From positions 19,743,655-19,807,654 of the forward strand of contig NC_045143.1 in the NCBI RefSeq assembly GCF_008831285.2: a stretch of DNA of 64,000 bases, read 5' to 3'. A program made the translations under genes and the position numbers. The stretch comes from Nymphaea colorata. Lineage: Eukaryota > Streptophyta > Magnoliopsida > Nymphaeales > Nymphaeaceae. The notes below the pieces were generated by a model. It searched no databases. It was not told the origin of the DNA and worked only from the letters and a program-made list of their open reading frames with translations. This document shows, one piece after another, positions 1 through 12,902 of the stretch; position 1 is the first letter of the stretch; the number at the start of each line of letters is the position of its first letter.

Positions 1-3
1 GTA

Positions 4-450
4 ATGGACAGAGCTAGTGGCAGTAGTAGTGGCACAAAAAACAAACATCCTGGATGGGGGTACGATAGAAAATTTACCCCATTACAACAAAGTTATGAAG
101 AGGTCATGCATATGCTAATCGAAAGAGGTACTCTGTTTCTCCCAAAAGTCTCCAACCCCCCACCAATGATGGGGAAAAACAAAGAGCAATTCTGCAAATT
201 TCATCGCGCTCCAGGACATGATACAGAAGACTGCCTTGTACTTAAAAATATTGTGCAAGATGCAGTTGACAAAGAAATAATCAAAGAGGTCAGTGAACAG
301 CCGGACATTCTCAAGAATCCTTTTCATAAACATGGCAAAGGAATAGTTTCGATGGTCAGATTTTCAACAGGTCGTCAAATTATGGTGACAAACAAAAGGG
401 ATACAGCGTCCCTGGATTTCTTTGGATTGTTTTTCAAACATGATAAATGA
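4..450 (+). pseudogene. gag C-terminal fragment with CCHC-like knuckle (Tat-type)
   Basis: A 148-residue open frame, probably continuing leftward beyond the window. Around residues 62-76 there is a knuckle-like motif with the spacing seen in Tat/Athila gag proteins (FCKFH...GHDTEDC), followed by a charged helix. In active relatives this part of Gag binds RNA in the virus-like particle. The frame ends in TGA at 448-450 about 70 bases before the protease frame starts, whereas gag and pol are normally fused or overlapping, so it is a broken piece. There is no evidence for the listed ATG being the native start. Confidence 0.6.
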
Positions 451-516
451 TCCATCAATGCACAAACCGGACTGGTTAAACAAGACCATCTGACAGAGAT
501 TGATCAGAAGTCACAA

Positions 517-1497
517 GTGTGTGACCCTGAACCATTGGAATCCATTTTCAATGAATTGGACCCCTTACCTGAAGCCAAGAAGGGAGGGTTTAGCCCTAAC
601 AGAGGGAATGAATGGGCTTTTGAATTATGTGAAAATAGTCCGATCATATTCTCTGATAAAGATCTACCAACTGGAGGTGCATCGCACAATGATGCCTTGC
701 ACATAGTGATAGAGACAAGGGGCACCAGAGTCTCCCACGTTTTAATTGATGGTGGAGTAAGCCTGAACATCTGTCCACAACAAACAGCTCGTGAGTTGGG
801 CATAAGACAGGCTGACTATACTCCATCCAAAATTTTCATCCACGGATATGACGGGACAGGACAACCATGCCTAGGATGCATATGTCTGGATTTGAATATT
901 TCTGAGACGTATCATCGGGTTTTATTTCATGTGGTGGATATAGAACCCTCCTTCAACTTGTTGCTTGGCAGGCCATGGATCCATGCTACCAATGCAGTTC
1001 CCTCCACTCTACATCAGTGTGTCAAATGGACTCACAACGGGAATTCTATAACCATCTATGCAGAGGATAGGGAAAGTCGGCTTGTACACCCAATGATTCC
1101 GGTACCAACATATACAATTGAGGTACCCAGTATTCGAGTCTGCAAAGAGGAAGAAATATCTCAAAGTCTTAGCAGGTTGGCCATTCAAAAACCAAAGAAA
1201 CAGGTATGGGTGAAAAGGGGTACCAAACTTGAAACAAGTTACAAAAGTCATCCGTTGTTCAAGAAATTCTGCCAGAATGAGAAAGGATTGGATTTACTCA
1301 TACGCCATGGCTACCAGCCATTTACTAGCCTTGGCAAACATGAAAATAGAATCTTGGAACCAGTTACCTTGACAGGACAACGAGGCACTCAAGCCTTGGG
1401 GTGCCAAAGCTATGTAAAAGTGGATGTTGAGGAAGAATTCAAGCCAGTACCTTTCGTCAAGAGCAATACCATAGGCGGATGTTCACCATCAATTTGA
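517..1497 (+). pseudogene. retroviral-type aspartic protease region (Tat element)
   Basis: A 326-codon open frame. The protease core shows the catalytic strand VLIDGGVSLNI near residues 76-86 (DGG in place of the usual DSG/DTG, a common variant in this lineage) and the later hydrophobic-hydrophobic-Gly motif NLLLGRPWIH. The segment after residue 200 is the linker leading toward reverse transcriptase, ending at a TGA (1495-1497). The enzyme would process Gag-Pol. Separation from the gag fragment upstream and RT downstream by stops marks it as inactive. The family assignment is firm; the exact start is not definable. Confidence 0.7.
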
Positions 1498-1616
1498 ATC
1501 AACAAATCCGTCATCATTTTGTCATTTTGTCGTCATTGTACTCAAATAGACCAAGTGTCTTCATTTTGTAATACCTTCAAAAATACAATGACAAATGCAA
1601 ATTACTTCCATATACA

Positions 1617-3767
1617 ATGTCTCAAATTTCATCTAACTTCTTTACAATCTTTAGGATGGCATTTGAGGATCAAACATCAAAAGCTTTTAAGGAGATAAAT
1701 CCAGAACTCACTGAGGCCGAATGTCCAGAGTTCATCCAAATGAGAAAGCAAGATCAACCGTCACCTCTGATTAATGATCCGATTGAGGAAATTAACATTG
1801 GCACGGAAGAGAGTCCAAAGATTTTGTAAATTGGAACAAGTCTCTCAGCATCAAGAAGCCTTTGCGTGGACTTATGAGGACATGCCAGGACTTGATACAA
1901 AATTAGTCGAGCATCGACTACCATTGAAACCAGAATGCAAGCCAATCAAACAAAAGTTGAGGAAACTAGACCCTCGTCTTGAGGGGCAAGTTAAGGAAGG
2001 CCTGGAAGACCTACTAAAGGCAGGGTTCATCCGAACAATCGACTATCCTGAATGGTTAGCAAACATTGTGGTAGTCCCAAAGAAAAATGGTAAAATTCGG
2101 CTCTGCATCGATTTCAGAGATTTGAATAAGGCTACACCAAAGGATGACTACCCACTTCCAAACATTGACTTGTTGGTAGACAGTACCGCAGGTCACGCTA
2201 TGTTCTCCTTTATGGATGAATATTCTGGTTATAACCAAATTAAGTTGGCAGCTCAAGATCAAGCCAAAACATCATTTACAACCCCATGGGGTACCTTCTG
2301 CTATACAGTAATGCCATTTGGTTTGAAGAACGCTGGGGCAACATATCAAAGGGCTATGGCAGCTATTTTTCATGACCAAATGCATCAAATCATGGATGCA
2401 TATGTAGATGATCTACTAATTAAGTCAAAAACAAGGGAGAATCACATCAACATTCTCTCTCAAGTTTTTGATAGACTCTTACAATACAAACTTAGATTGA
2501 ATCCACAAAAATGTGTATTTGGTGTGGAATCCGGTAAGCTTTTGGGATTTATGGTCAGCCAAAAGGGAATCGAGATGGATCCTTCCAAAGCAAAGGCGAT
2601 CATCGAAATGTCACCCCCAACAAATCTTAAGGAGCTACGCAGCTTGCAAGGCAGAATTCAGTCAATCAGAAGGTTTATATCTAATCTCGCCATGAGATGC
2701 GAACCCTTCAACCATTTACTGCGGAAAGGAGTCAAATTTGAATGGGGGCATGAATGTCAAGCCTCATTCGAAAAGATCAAGAAGTATCTTCTTTGCCCAC
2801 CAATTTTAAAACCTCCAATTTTAGGGGAACCTCTACTCCTTTACATCACAGTTAACGATTCAGCCTGTGGTGGATTTCTGGCTCAATATGAAGAAGGATG
2901 CCGAATAGAACATGTCATTTATTACATCAGTAAGACATTTGTGCAGTATGAAAAGAACTACTCGCACATGGAAAAAACTTGCTTAGCCTTGGTGTGGATG
3001 TGTCAAAAATTAAGGCATTATCTATTGGCTTGTGAAGTTAAAATTTTATCCAAACTTAATCCACTCAAATATATCCTCGAACAGCCATTTCTGAATGGAA
3101 GGATAGCAAAGTGGCAGGTTTTGCTGATGCAATATGATTTGGAATATGTGTCACAAAAATCAATCAAGGGGCAAGCCATTGCAGACCAATTGGCAGATTT
3201 TCCTCTATATGAAGAAATTAGAACAAATGATGATTTTCCAGATGAGCAAATCCTGACAACTGAACCAGAGCCGATTTGGGAGATGTACTTTGATGGATCT
3301 AAGAGCACAGCTGGGGCAGGCATTGGGATACTTTTCATTACACCAGAAAGGGAAATGATTCCTTACTCTCTCAAATTGAATTTTTCCTGCACGCATAATA
3401 TGGCAGAGTACGAGGCCCTAATCCAAGGACTCAAAATGTTGCTCAAATTTAAAGTGCAGAGAGTTCGCATTTTTGGAGATTCTCTCTTAGCTGTCAGTCA
3501 GGTCAATGGAGATTGGCAAGTCAAAGATAAAAATTGATCCCATATCAAGAGTTAGCAGCTTCCCTCTTAAGACAGTTCGAGGAATGTCAACTCTTACATG
3601 TCAAAAGAGAATTTAACCCAATAGCAGATGGTTTAGCCAGTTTAGGCTCTACCATTGCCTTCAAACCTGGAGAATCTATCAGATCTTTTGAAGTTGGAAG
3701 ACTCGAACAACCATCTTTTGTCATACCAGAACAGGTGTTGCAAGCAGAAAGTAGAGAAACACCATGA
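1617..3767 (+). pseudogene. reverse transcriptase plus dual RNase H (Tat pol), frameshifted
   Basis: The RT block runs about 1845-2700, including KNGKIRLCIDFRDLNKA, the strand before the active site and the catalytic YVDD at about 2401-2412. The first RNase H/connection follows (about 2800-3210, ISKTF...KNYSHMEKT). A second, archaeal-type RNase H occupies about 3285-3620 (YFDGS, HNMAEYEAL, GDSLL), with its end in another frame. A frameshift lies near 1830-1850 between the 1617-1829 and 1774-3537 frames, and another at the A-run near 3531-3537 where the frame hits TGA and continues one base over. The enzyme would copy element RNA to DNA; this copy is dead. Confidence 0.85.
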
Positions 3768-3815
3768 TATCAGAACATCAAGGATTTTCTCCAAACTGGA
3801 ACACTTCCACCAAAA

Positions 3816-5011
3816 ATGTCTCGAAAAGAGCAAAGAGTTTTGAGACACATGTCTTCAAGATATTTCATTCTAGCCGACATCCTATACAGAAGAGGATTCA
3901 ACACAGAATATGCTAGATGTCTCGATGCAAATGAGGCACTAGAAGTCATTCAAGAAGCCCATGAAGGAATTTGTGGGGGACATGTAGGGTATCAGGCCCT
4001 CGTCAAGCAGATAGTCAGAGCAGGGTACTATTGGCCCACAATGCAAAGAGACTGTCACCAATTTGTCAAGAAATGCATCAAATGTCAGTTGCATGCACCA
4101 TCAATTCATGCTCCAGCAGCGTACCTTCATTCGGTCAGCTCACCATGGCCATTCTCCATGTGGGCCTTCGACGTAGTCGGTCCAATCAATCCACCTGCCT
4201 CAAATGGACACAGATATTTTCTTGCAGCTACAGATTACTTCACCAAATGGGTGGAAGCGATCACTTTAAAAACAGTCGAAGGACAACACGTAGTGTCCTT
4301 CATTCATAAAAATCTTTTGTGTAGATTTGGCATCCCGCATGATATCGTTTCTGATAACGGTACTCATTTCAAAAATGAGAAAATGCGCAATCTTTGTCAC
4401 AAACACAAAATACAACATCACTTTTCTGCCCCATATTACCCTCAAGGTAATAGTCAGGCAGAAGCAACCAACAAGATTTTGATTCGTGTCTTAGAAAGGA
4501 CAGTTGAAACAGGCCGAGATTGGCACGAGAAAATGCACAATGCACTTTGGGCATATCGAACCACAATTCGGACACCCACCAATGCTACACCAGCAGAATT
4601 AGTATATGGAACGGAAATTGTCCTTCCATTACATGTCCAAAAACCAGCAATGAAATTTGCTGCTCTCATTGAACTCCCAATTAGCAAATATAAAAAAAGA
4701 GACTTGCTCAATTAGACCTCTTAGACGAGAAAAGACTACAAGCGGCAGAGCATGCCGAAGTCTATCGTAAGAGAGTCGCCCGACATTATGCCAAATCAGT
4801 CATTGAAAGAAAATTTCAGGTAAATGATCTTGTTTTAAGATCCATAGTTCCACTCAGGAGTAGACCCAAAGGAAAATGGGCGCCGAACTGGGAAGGACCA
4901 TATGTTGTCAAAGAGGTTCTACCTCACAATTCTTATCGACTGATTGATGCCGATGGGGTTGAAATCCCCGATCCAATTAATGCTTTGCATCTCAAAAAAT
5001 TCTATACTTGA
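3816..5011 (+). pseudogene. integrase (Tat pol 3' part), frameshifted near its C-terminus
   Basis: The frame 3816-4715 contains the HHCC zinc-binding N-terminus (residues about 48-92, ending CIKC), then the DDE catalytic core: Asp in AFDVVGP, Asp in SDNGTHF, and the Glu in QAEATNK. After 4710 the protein continues in another frame (about 4711-5011) with the C-terminal domain (HAEVYRKRVARHY, then GPYVVKEVLPHNSYRL) and a stop at about 5009. A one- or two-base change near 4700-4712 explains the break. No chromodomain is visible, which fits Tat rather than chromovirus integrases. Confidence 0.85.
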
Positions 5012-6073
5012 ATTTGCAATTCAAAAAAAAAAAAAAAATTCAAAATAGTTGTGCTTTGATAAGCACGTTTGTAACAATTTTCAAACCAACCAAGGGGCAT
5101 GGTATCCCTTAGGGAAAAGTTTCAAAAATGCATCAAAATTTTCAAACTCAACCCATGTCTTGAGGGCAATTGCAAGGGCATTGTCTTGAAATAGGCAAGA
5201 AATTTCACAGACATTGAGGGACTAATGTATAGTAATTAATGTTGGTCCCGACAATCGGCATTTGTAAAGGTCTAGCATGAGATGCCATAAGAAAAAGTCT
5301 TGTCACCTAAAAGACCTTGGCAAGATGCTAGAAAAAGCTATCAAGCGAAATGAGTTGAGCAATGAGCTCGGGGTGAGTGTAGTTGTTCCTCTGGTTCAAA
5401 GCTCAGCAGGCGCGGGTGGGCATATGACCTATGCTTACGCCATGAAGCTAAAAAGCAATCCATGAACATTTTGCTTATATTAAGTCTCCTAAAGCCTTTT
5501 GAATTCGAGCAAGTAAGCCCGGGGAGTGTTTACATTTGGTACCCTGAGGCCAACTGGTCTAGGAGTTACCGGCCCAAAGCTTGTTACAAGGGTTCAGAAG
5601 AAAGCCCGATAGACTTGATATTACACAAAGCAAACTACACAAAACCGCCAAAGCGGTGGAACTCCGTAGTAGCTTTTGGGGTGGTGAGGAATTTCTCCCA
5701 AGAGTGAAGGGTGGCTCAAAAAGAAAATCAAAATTCAAAAGCAAAAGCGAGTATGTGAAAAACTAAGTAAAAGAAGAGAAAAAGCACTTGCCAATGGTTT
5801 AGAAGGCATCGAGGGCAAATTTCTCAAAGCATCAAATGCAAAAACTTTCACAATTACAAAATTTTTCAACCAACATTAATTCCTCTACAAAGTCCCCAAT
5901 GAGATGGAGAAAAATCTTCTTATTTCAGGTCTATGCCTAGCATTTCCCCTCGAGCGAGGATGGTTCAACATCATTTGAAAAATGGATTTTCCAAACGATT
6001 TGCAAAAATTTGGTGCGTGAATCTTTGCTATTAAGCAAATTATTCAATTTGCTTAACAACAAAGAGGGGCATC
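5012..6073 (+). other. non-coding internal stretch between pol and 3' LTR of the Tat element
   Basis: About 1.06 kb between the integrase stop and the LTR. It starts with an A-run (about 5024-5038). No open frame with recognisable similarity is present; the short frames at 5277-5766 look accidental. The last bases before the LTR, AAAGAGGGGCATC at 6061-6073, are purine-rich and in the position of the polypurine tract that primes plus-strand DNA synthesis. Confidence 0.6.
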
Positions 6074-9000
6074 TGTTAACACCTCAAATTTTTCCACATC
6101 AAAATTGAAGCAATGTGAAAATTTCACAAAAGAATTGTGAAAATTTACAATTTCAAAACCAATTTCGAATCTAAAGAACAATTAGATTCAAATCGTGAAT
6201 TTAACCCGATACACGAATCCCAATGCAGGATTACGAGTCCAAATTCAATTGCAAATGTCATTTGAAATCCAAATCTAATTGCAAAATGCAAATTTTGACT
6301 TAGATCCAAGAATTGGATCTAATTTAGTCTAAAATGCTACATGGGACCCACGTGTGGGCCCCACCTAGCTCGTGTGGTCAAGAGCCCCCCAGGGGCCATG
6401 CCCCCTCCATGTAAAAAAAATAATAAATAAATATTTTCTCTCAAATTAATTGAAGAAAAGTCATTTTCAAGAAGAAATAAAGGAGAAACCTAGGAAAAGA
6501 GAGACATTTATGTCTCTCTCTCTTCTTTAACCAGGTCTTCATTAAAGAAAAAAATCATTTTCAAGGAAGCAATTACTAGACTGGTCAAACTCACCTAACC
6601 TACTTAATCCAAGTAGGTTTGACCCGGGTGCACTCAAATGTGGTGTCAATTCCAGCTAGGTTCGGTCACCATGGACTCAACACAGTCAAAACGTAAGTCT
6701 GTCTCATGATCCAATTAATGGACGAAAATAGACTTTGACCGAACCAAACCCACTTTGACTAAACTCAGACAAAGTACAATTTAGCTCAATTAAGAGCTTT
6801 CTTGACCCAAATTTATCAAATTACCTCAAATAAAGTCAAACTACTTGCAAATGAGCTTTGACTTTGGTCAATTGGTCGAAATTGATCAATTTGGATAATT
6901 TTGCCCTTCTGCGGTCAACTTAAGATTAAAAAGCCTAAAATGGTTTATGAAAGGCAAATAAACATTTGAATTTGTCAAATGCATGAATCAAATACCAAAT
7001 TTAAATTGAATTTCTCAAGTGAAAGTTTGATTCAGTTGAAATCCATTTTCAATCAAGTTTTGGACGAAAATACCCTTTTCGAACCAAATTTGATAAAATT
7101 TTTAAATTTTATTAAAATTTAAATTTAATTATCATAATTCAATGGCATTTGGAGCTTAGTAACTAGGTTTTAACCTTATAAGCTCGATTTCAAACAAAAA
7201 GTAAATAAATAGTACAAAATAAGGGCAAAACCTTGTGCAAGGGCATTTTCGTCCAAAATTTTGGTCAAAATGGTCACCTAGGTCTGAACCCAAGTTGCCC
7301 AAACCTAGCCCAGCCCACCTAGCTCGTGGAAATGGGCTGAGAAATGGTCAATTAGAGCATTTAAAGTCTATTTAACTCATTTTACAAGTCCCCAAGGTCT
7401 TAAGCAAGTTCCCAAGGTGAGTTAAGAAGGTGGTTGAACCCACCTCCTCCTCTATATAAACCTCCCCTTGGCCACCAAGGGGGAGGACGAAATTTTGGAG
7501 CATTCTATCAAATTGCTGCAGCCAAGGAGCTAGGAGGGAGAAGCCAAGGAAGAGAGAAGAGGTTCGTCCAAGCCCCCTTCCCCTTTTTCTTCCATTCTCT
7601 TCTTCACTTTCTTCTATTCTCCCCATTGATTTTGCTAAGTTAGGGTGCTTAAGTGAACCCTTACTTAGGATTTTCGTGGTGAGAAGCCCTCTTTACCACT
7701 CCAAATTCCAGCAAGCAAGCTATTTCTTATTCTAGCTTTGCTAAGCTTGAATCAACGGTTGGATTCTTGCTTAGGATTGCTTGGGTTAGAAAACAAGTGA
7801 AGACGAAGGACAAACATCAAGACCGACCGCAAGGTAGGTGATCTTAACTCACTTCTCTTCTACTTTAGCTTATTGTTGATTTATTTTAATTCCAGCAATT
7901 CGTGGGAGGGTTTATTTTCATTTGCTTACGGCTGGGAATGATGTCCAGCTAAGGGAAACCTACGCTTCAATGTACATGTTAATGCACAATGCATGCATAT
8001 GTCGGTTTTTCTTAAATATGAACCCAAGTATCAAATTTTGAAATGGGCCCCAAGGCCAGGTCCCTTTCAAAGGAACCAACTTAATACCATTTTGAACTCC
8101 CTACCATGAGAATCCCACGGTGAGAGAGTGATTTTGCTACATCACGTATGATGAAAATGCCTATAAGGGATGGATACGTTTTTATGAATGTGATCCACCA
8201 TTGCATGGCGAAATGATGGACGAATAAGCTTGAGTATTGTTTTATTTTCTTTCTTATTCACAGTCATTTTGATTCATGTCTTTCAATTTAATTAATCAAG
8301 GGTAGTATGGAAGATTTGAAACAAGTTCTCAATCTTCCTACATAAAAGAACCCAGCCATGAATCATCATGATTCATGAGTCATGCGGTCCCTTGATAAAA
8401 TTTCATTTTGAAAAGTAAGGTACGTATATGTATACATTGTTATATATGTACATATATGTATCTGATTTCTTGTCAAAAATTACATTCCTCCCTTAAAATC
8501 AGGTTGGAACATGTTTCCAAACCGGTCTTTAAGGAAATGGGCCATTTTTATTGATTTTTCTAGTGCATGATTATAAATTATTTTCATTTCATTTTTACTT
8601 AATTTCAGCAAACTCATACGTAAGATGTATGTATGTTGTTGAAATCAGACCATGTTTCATAGGAATTGGTTTAAGAATATCAAAATTTACATATTTGAAA
8701 TACCAACCATCCTAGAATCATCCAAAGGAGTTGATGATTTCATTACTACGAAATCTGGAATTTGAATAGATTTGAAAAACTCATTGTTTCTATCTAAGAA
8801 ACAAGTCCTTATTGGAATCAATGTCCACAATTTTCAGCTATTTAAATCAACACAAGGTCTGATTTTTAGCTATTTTGAGACAAAAGTGGACGTCATCCAT
8901 GTCTCCCATTCGTTTCAAAGATTGAACTTGACATCATTTATATATTTTCATCATTTTGATAATTTTATGTCAAGCCTCAAGCTTATGGACTACATCTCTA

Positions 9001-9892
9001 ATTCATGTGCTTAATCATATAATGAGCACATATAGAGAAAGTCCTACATTTTAATCAATCTTCATGTATAGATTGTATGACGTGCAATACGGACTTTGAG
9101 AGATTATGAGGGAGTGAAGAATGTATGTTTCATATGAATGAATCTTGATGGATTATGAGAGAGAGAAGAATGAATGTTCCATATAGTTTCCATTCTCGTT
9201 TCATGCATTCACTTTCACTCAAAATCAATGGCACCACATGCACATTCTCAAGAAATTAAGTGATTCAAATTTAAGTTGCAAAAAGTGACCAAGTCATATT
9301 GCAATGAGAATTTGTAAACTTCACTTAACTTCAAAAGAAAACACAAGCAATGCATTCATAATCTTTTGGCCAAAGTGCATTTGAAAAACAACATGTTTTC
9401 TAACAATTTGGAACCTATGTTCTTTCAAAAGAATGAATTCTACAAATCACATGATTTGACAAAAGAAGAGTTCAAAATCAATTTTTATCATAAGATGATC
9501 ATCATCATCTAGAGTTCACAACAAAGAACTCAATCCCAAATCTTCAAAAATCCTCAAGAATTATGTGTTTCAAATAACACCAAAACAAAGGTTTTTAAAC
9601 CGACTTGAAAACCCCCAATATTCAAATTCATTTATTCAAAAAAATGAATTTCGGTTCTTGAATCCAAAACCTCAATGCATAAGCATATAGGACTTACATC
9701 AATAACTCGTATATGATCCAAATGATCCTTAGTCCTTGGTCTAATTACCCCTGTTAAAGGCGGCAGGAACGGTTGGACCTCGTACCAACGAGCGGATCCC
9801 TTTCTCTTGAAAATTTTCTCAAAACCCCAATTTTAAAAGAATTTTGCTCACTCGCATTTCGACCTTCTTGAAAAAGGAGTGGGGTGCGAACA
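6074..9892 (+). repeat. 3' LTR of the Tat element (about 3.8 kb)
   Basis: The boundaries are TGTTAACACC at 6074, directly after the purine tract, and GGGTGCGAACA ending at 9892; the ends form the short inverted repeat TGTT...AACA. The LTR is long and AT-rich, with no coding potential beyond short chance frames. A TATA-like box sits about 1.4 kb in. The length suits Tat elements. The right boundary rests on the CA terminus only, since the 5' LTR is not in the window for comparison. Confidence 0.65.
7453..7460 (+). promoter_or_regulatory. TATA-like box in the Tat LTR
   Basis: TATATAAA preceded by a CT-rich run and followed by a GC-richer leader, in the middle of the LTR where a U3/R junction would be expected. 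Transcription would start roughly 25-35 bases downstream. Position and motif only; no transcript evidence. Confidence 0.45.
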
Positions 9893-11194
9893 GTGGGTTA
9901 GATAATTTTTTTATATTTATTTTATTAATTCTTATATATAAATATAATATTTTATTATGATTAATTATATTTATATATTATTTTGTATTAAAAAAAATAA
10001 TCAGTTCAGGTTGGGCTGGGGCTCGGGTTTAAATGGTCGGGTTGAGCTCGAGCTAGAGTTTGGGTGTCAAGTCAATTTGTATTATAAAAATCTAAAAAGG
10101 TAGAGAATGGTATTCAAGTCATTGAGTAGGAAATAAAAATATCAACTACGATCAAAGTGTATCGAGTGACAGTCGATCAAATATTGAGTACTTACTTTGT
10201 TTACTTTAAATTCAGTCATTTCGAGAAGTTTGGTGAATGAAAGGTTATGGTTTTTAGTCAAATCTAAAGAGTCTTATGGTGAATTTCAGTGGTTTTTAAA
10301 TTTGAGTTGCTTGGTAAACTTAGGTTAGTAAGAATATAGGCACTTCAAAGCTTATTATATAGGGCATTTTTCATTTTCTTTTTCGCTTAGCATGCTCAGT
10401 GTGCCTTAGAAGATTAAGCAACAAGAGACCAAATTTAGTGTTTCTTGTTGACTATAAGCATTTATATTCAATTGTGTAGTGGTTTCTTTGTCTTTCATTT
10501 TTAGTTCATCTTTTTTTCTTTAAATTAGTAATAGAGAAGATTGATTTCCATTGGCAAATTATCAATCTCTTAGCCTGGTTATGGATATGCATATCGCTTC
10601 AACATGATCACTACTCTACGGAAGCACCAGCTAGTATGTTATATGGTGTATTTTTCATATTTAAAACTCTTTACAAAAAAAAACAAAGAAGCATCAGTTT
10701 GAATAAATTCAAGTGACATATCTTAGGAATCTCCATTGAAATGCACGAGTACGTCTATATAGTTACATCAACTTCTCTATGGTGTTATGATTACATTGAT
10801 TATTGCTGTTATTAAGTTATGTTATTTTGATTTGAGTTTGAAGCTTTGTTGCAAATTTGCAGGTTAGATTAGACCAGATCTTGGTGTTTGAACGGCACTT
10901 AAGTCTCATTTCGGTAAAACCAACTCTGTTGTCATACACTTTTCCTTTGATATGGTTGTGACCTTTGCTGGTTTATGTTGTGTTATGAAAGAGGAAGGTG
11001 AGTTTTGAAATCGGATTGAAAATTTTGCCATGGTTCAAATTGCATCAGATCACATCAAACCAGAACTGACCGATGGTTGATCAAATCCGAGCCTTCATCA
11101 ATTGAATCTAATATACAATCAAAATGGTTGTAACGAGTTTCCTGGTTTGTACTACACTTATCTTGTTCCTTGTTTTTTTACGCGATCATCAATG
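9893..11194. other. AT-rich intergenic DNA, no gene seen
   Basis: No supported coding frame. A short G-rich patch at about 10001-10060 (GGTTGGGCTGGGGCTCGGG) resembles the subterminal sequence of the GC-rich hAT-like elements elsewhere in the window and may be a decayed end of one. Confidence 0.5.
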
Positions 11195-11376
11195 TAGAAC
11201 CGGCCAGGCCCGACCCGACGGAGCCCGATCCGACCCGATTATATTTTGAAAATTATTTTTATTAATATATACTTTATTATTCAAAATATATTTTACATTA
11301 GAAAAAACTTGTTTTATATTTTTAAAAAATAATTTTTTATTATAACCGGGCCGAGCAGGCCCGATGCCCACCCCTA
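11195..11376. mobile_element. small hAT-like non-autonomous element (MITE), about 180 bp
   Basis: GC-rich ends rich in GGCCCGACCCG flank an AT-rich centre. The right end reads CCGATGCCCACCCCTA, the same terminus as the better-supported element ending at 17442. The 8-mers on the two sides (CATCAATG and GCTGAATG) agree at five of eight positions, compatible with a decayed 8-bp hAT duplication but not proof of it. The left end is less certain. Confidence 0.5.
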
Positions 11377-12599
11377 GCTGAATGAACTTGAATAGAGAGG
11401 TATTTTCTGGATCCCATTGCTCGGGCACGAGCTAAAACCCCATTCCTTTCCCTTACCCCCAAAGTCCAGAACTACATCAGTGCTACTTTAACTTGCACGT
11501 AGATCCCACCTCCCTTACGGTACATAAGCATAGGCTAAGTAAAGGATTTAGTACATGCTGCATTCTGAAAAAATACAACTTCACTGGCCACGTGACAGAA
11601 AAAAAATGAAAGCAATTTGATATAGAAATGATTTTCGGTAATTTGCTTTTTCCCATGCAATACGCGTTTTAGCTTTGGTATACTGAAGAACTTGGTTGTC
11701 ATATGGGTTAGATCTGAACCTAATCTGGTCCAGATCGGACCTGGACCCAGTTCAATAAGTGGTACTCTTATAACAGGAGAATTCTTAAACGAGTGAGGAA
11801 ACAGATAAGTTCGAGTGCAGTAAGAATAATTTCCAATTTGAACCTGGGGCACAATCATAATTTTTGTCTATGTTATTTCTGCAAATTATCAAAAGAATTA
11901 AATAGGAATAGACCATAGTTCTAGTTCAACAACACAGTGTTCCTATTCTTAAGTCAACATGACAGACTTTCAAAATCAAAACTTTCAGTCTATATAGCAC
12001 CATTTAAACCATATGCAGCTAGCTCTGGTTTGATGGATATATATACAATCTTGAGGGCGACAAAATTTGACCTTTAATATTGAACACTACAGAGCAGATG
12101 CATGTTTGGTTACCATATATCACTCTCGGTGTGGACTTGTGACACATACAAATTAACGAACCTGAATTATGAGTGATCTTAACTACACAAATGAGTAAGA
12201 TACTGAATTTGATCCACCACATAAAGGCTGAACAGAGCCAAAATTGGGTATCAAAGTTTTTGATAGAAAATGCTTTCTTTCACGTGTGATTCATTAATTG
12301 GCCAAAGAAATGCTGAGAACATTTACTCTTGTCTTTTTTTTTTTTTAAGTAGTCGATTCGGTGGACAAAAACAGCACATTCTGTTAAACTAGTTGTTTGG
12401 TAAAGCATCAATCGGCATCCATTCTATTAAACTAGTTGGTTGCTTGAGCGATTGAATATGATTAAACAATGTATGCCACAGAGAAAATGTGTTGAAAGAT
12501 AAGTTACTAAATGCATGTCCATTACTTGTGTGTCGTTTATGTCACGAAGCACTACGTACTCATTGTCGTTGAGTCAATTATTACTAATGCACTATAGTC
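11377..12599. other. intergenic DNA, no gene seen
   Basis: AT-rich sequence with only short chance frames on both strands. No repeats, motifs or RNA structures that I can support. Confidence 0.5.
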
Positions 12600-12890
12600 T
12601 TCAGTAGACTGGATCTTATATTTGAATTCGTTTAAGCTTATTTGAATGCTGTTGTATTTTTCGGTTTAGATCCTTTAATTTTATGGGCCTAAAATTCAAT
12701 TCGGATTTCAAGGTTAGGCCCCTTAAAAAAGGTCTTTTTTTTTGTGATTAGGGCTAATTGGCATTGAAAAAAGCCTAATTTCTCTTTGATTATTGAATTT
12801 CTCTTTGTTTTCTTACATTTTTCCATTCATTTTTTGCTTTCTAGTGCTTTTCCCACAAGTGCGGGATTACAGTGCGAACTTTTCACTACA
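12600..12890 (+). repeat. left copy of copia-like LTR (partial boundary)
   Basis: Shares with 20088-20373 the blocks CTTATATTT, TTTAAGCTTATTT, AGGTTAGGCCCCTTA, CTAATTGGCATTGA, TTTGATTATTGAATTT and a terminal CACTACATCAT/CACTCCATCAT. It ends near CACTACA at about 12890, just before the primer-binding-like ATTGGTAT. The left limit is not visible. Confidence 0.55.
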
Positions 12891-12902
12891 TCATATTGGT
12901 AT

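Larger units (their letters stand above)
1..9892 (+). mobile_element. Ty3/gypsy LTR retrotransposon, Tat lineage, 5' truncated by window edge, decayed
   Basis: Domains run in the order gag end, protease, reverse transcriptase, RNase H, a second archaeal-type RNase H, integrase, long non-coding stretch, 3' LTR. Two consecutive RNase H domains are known as a hallmark of the Tat (Ogre/Retand-like) group, so the lineage call rests on that architecture. The 5' LTR and start of gag lie left of the window, so target-site duplication and LTR age cannot be checked. The coding part is split by at least four stops or frameshifts (near 448, 1497-1850, 3535 and 4710), so this copy cannot make its polyprotein. 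Confidence 0.85.
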
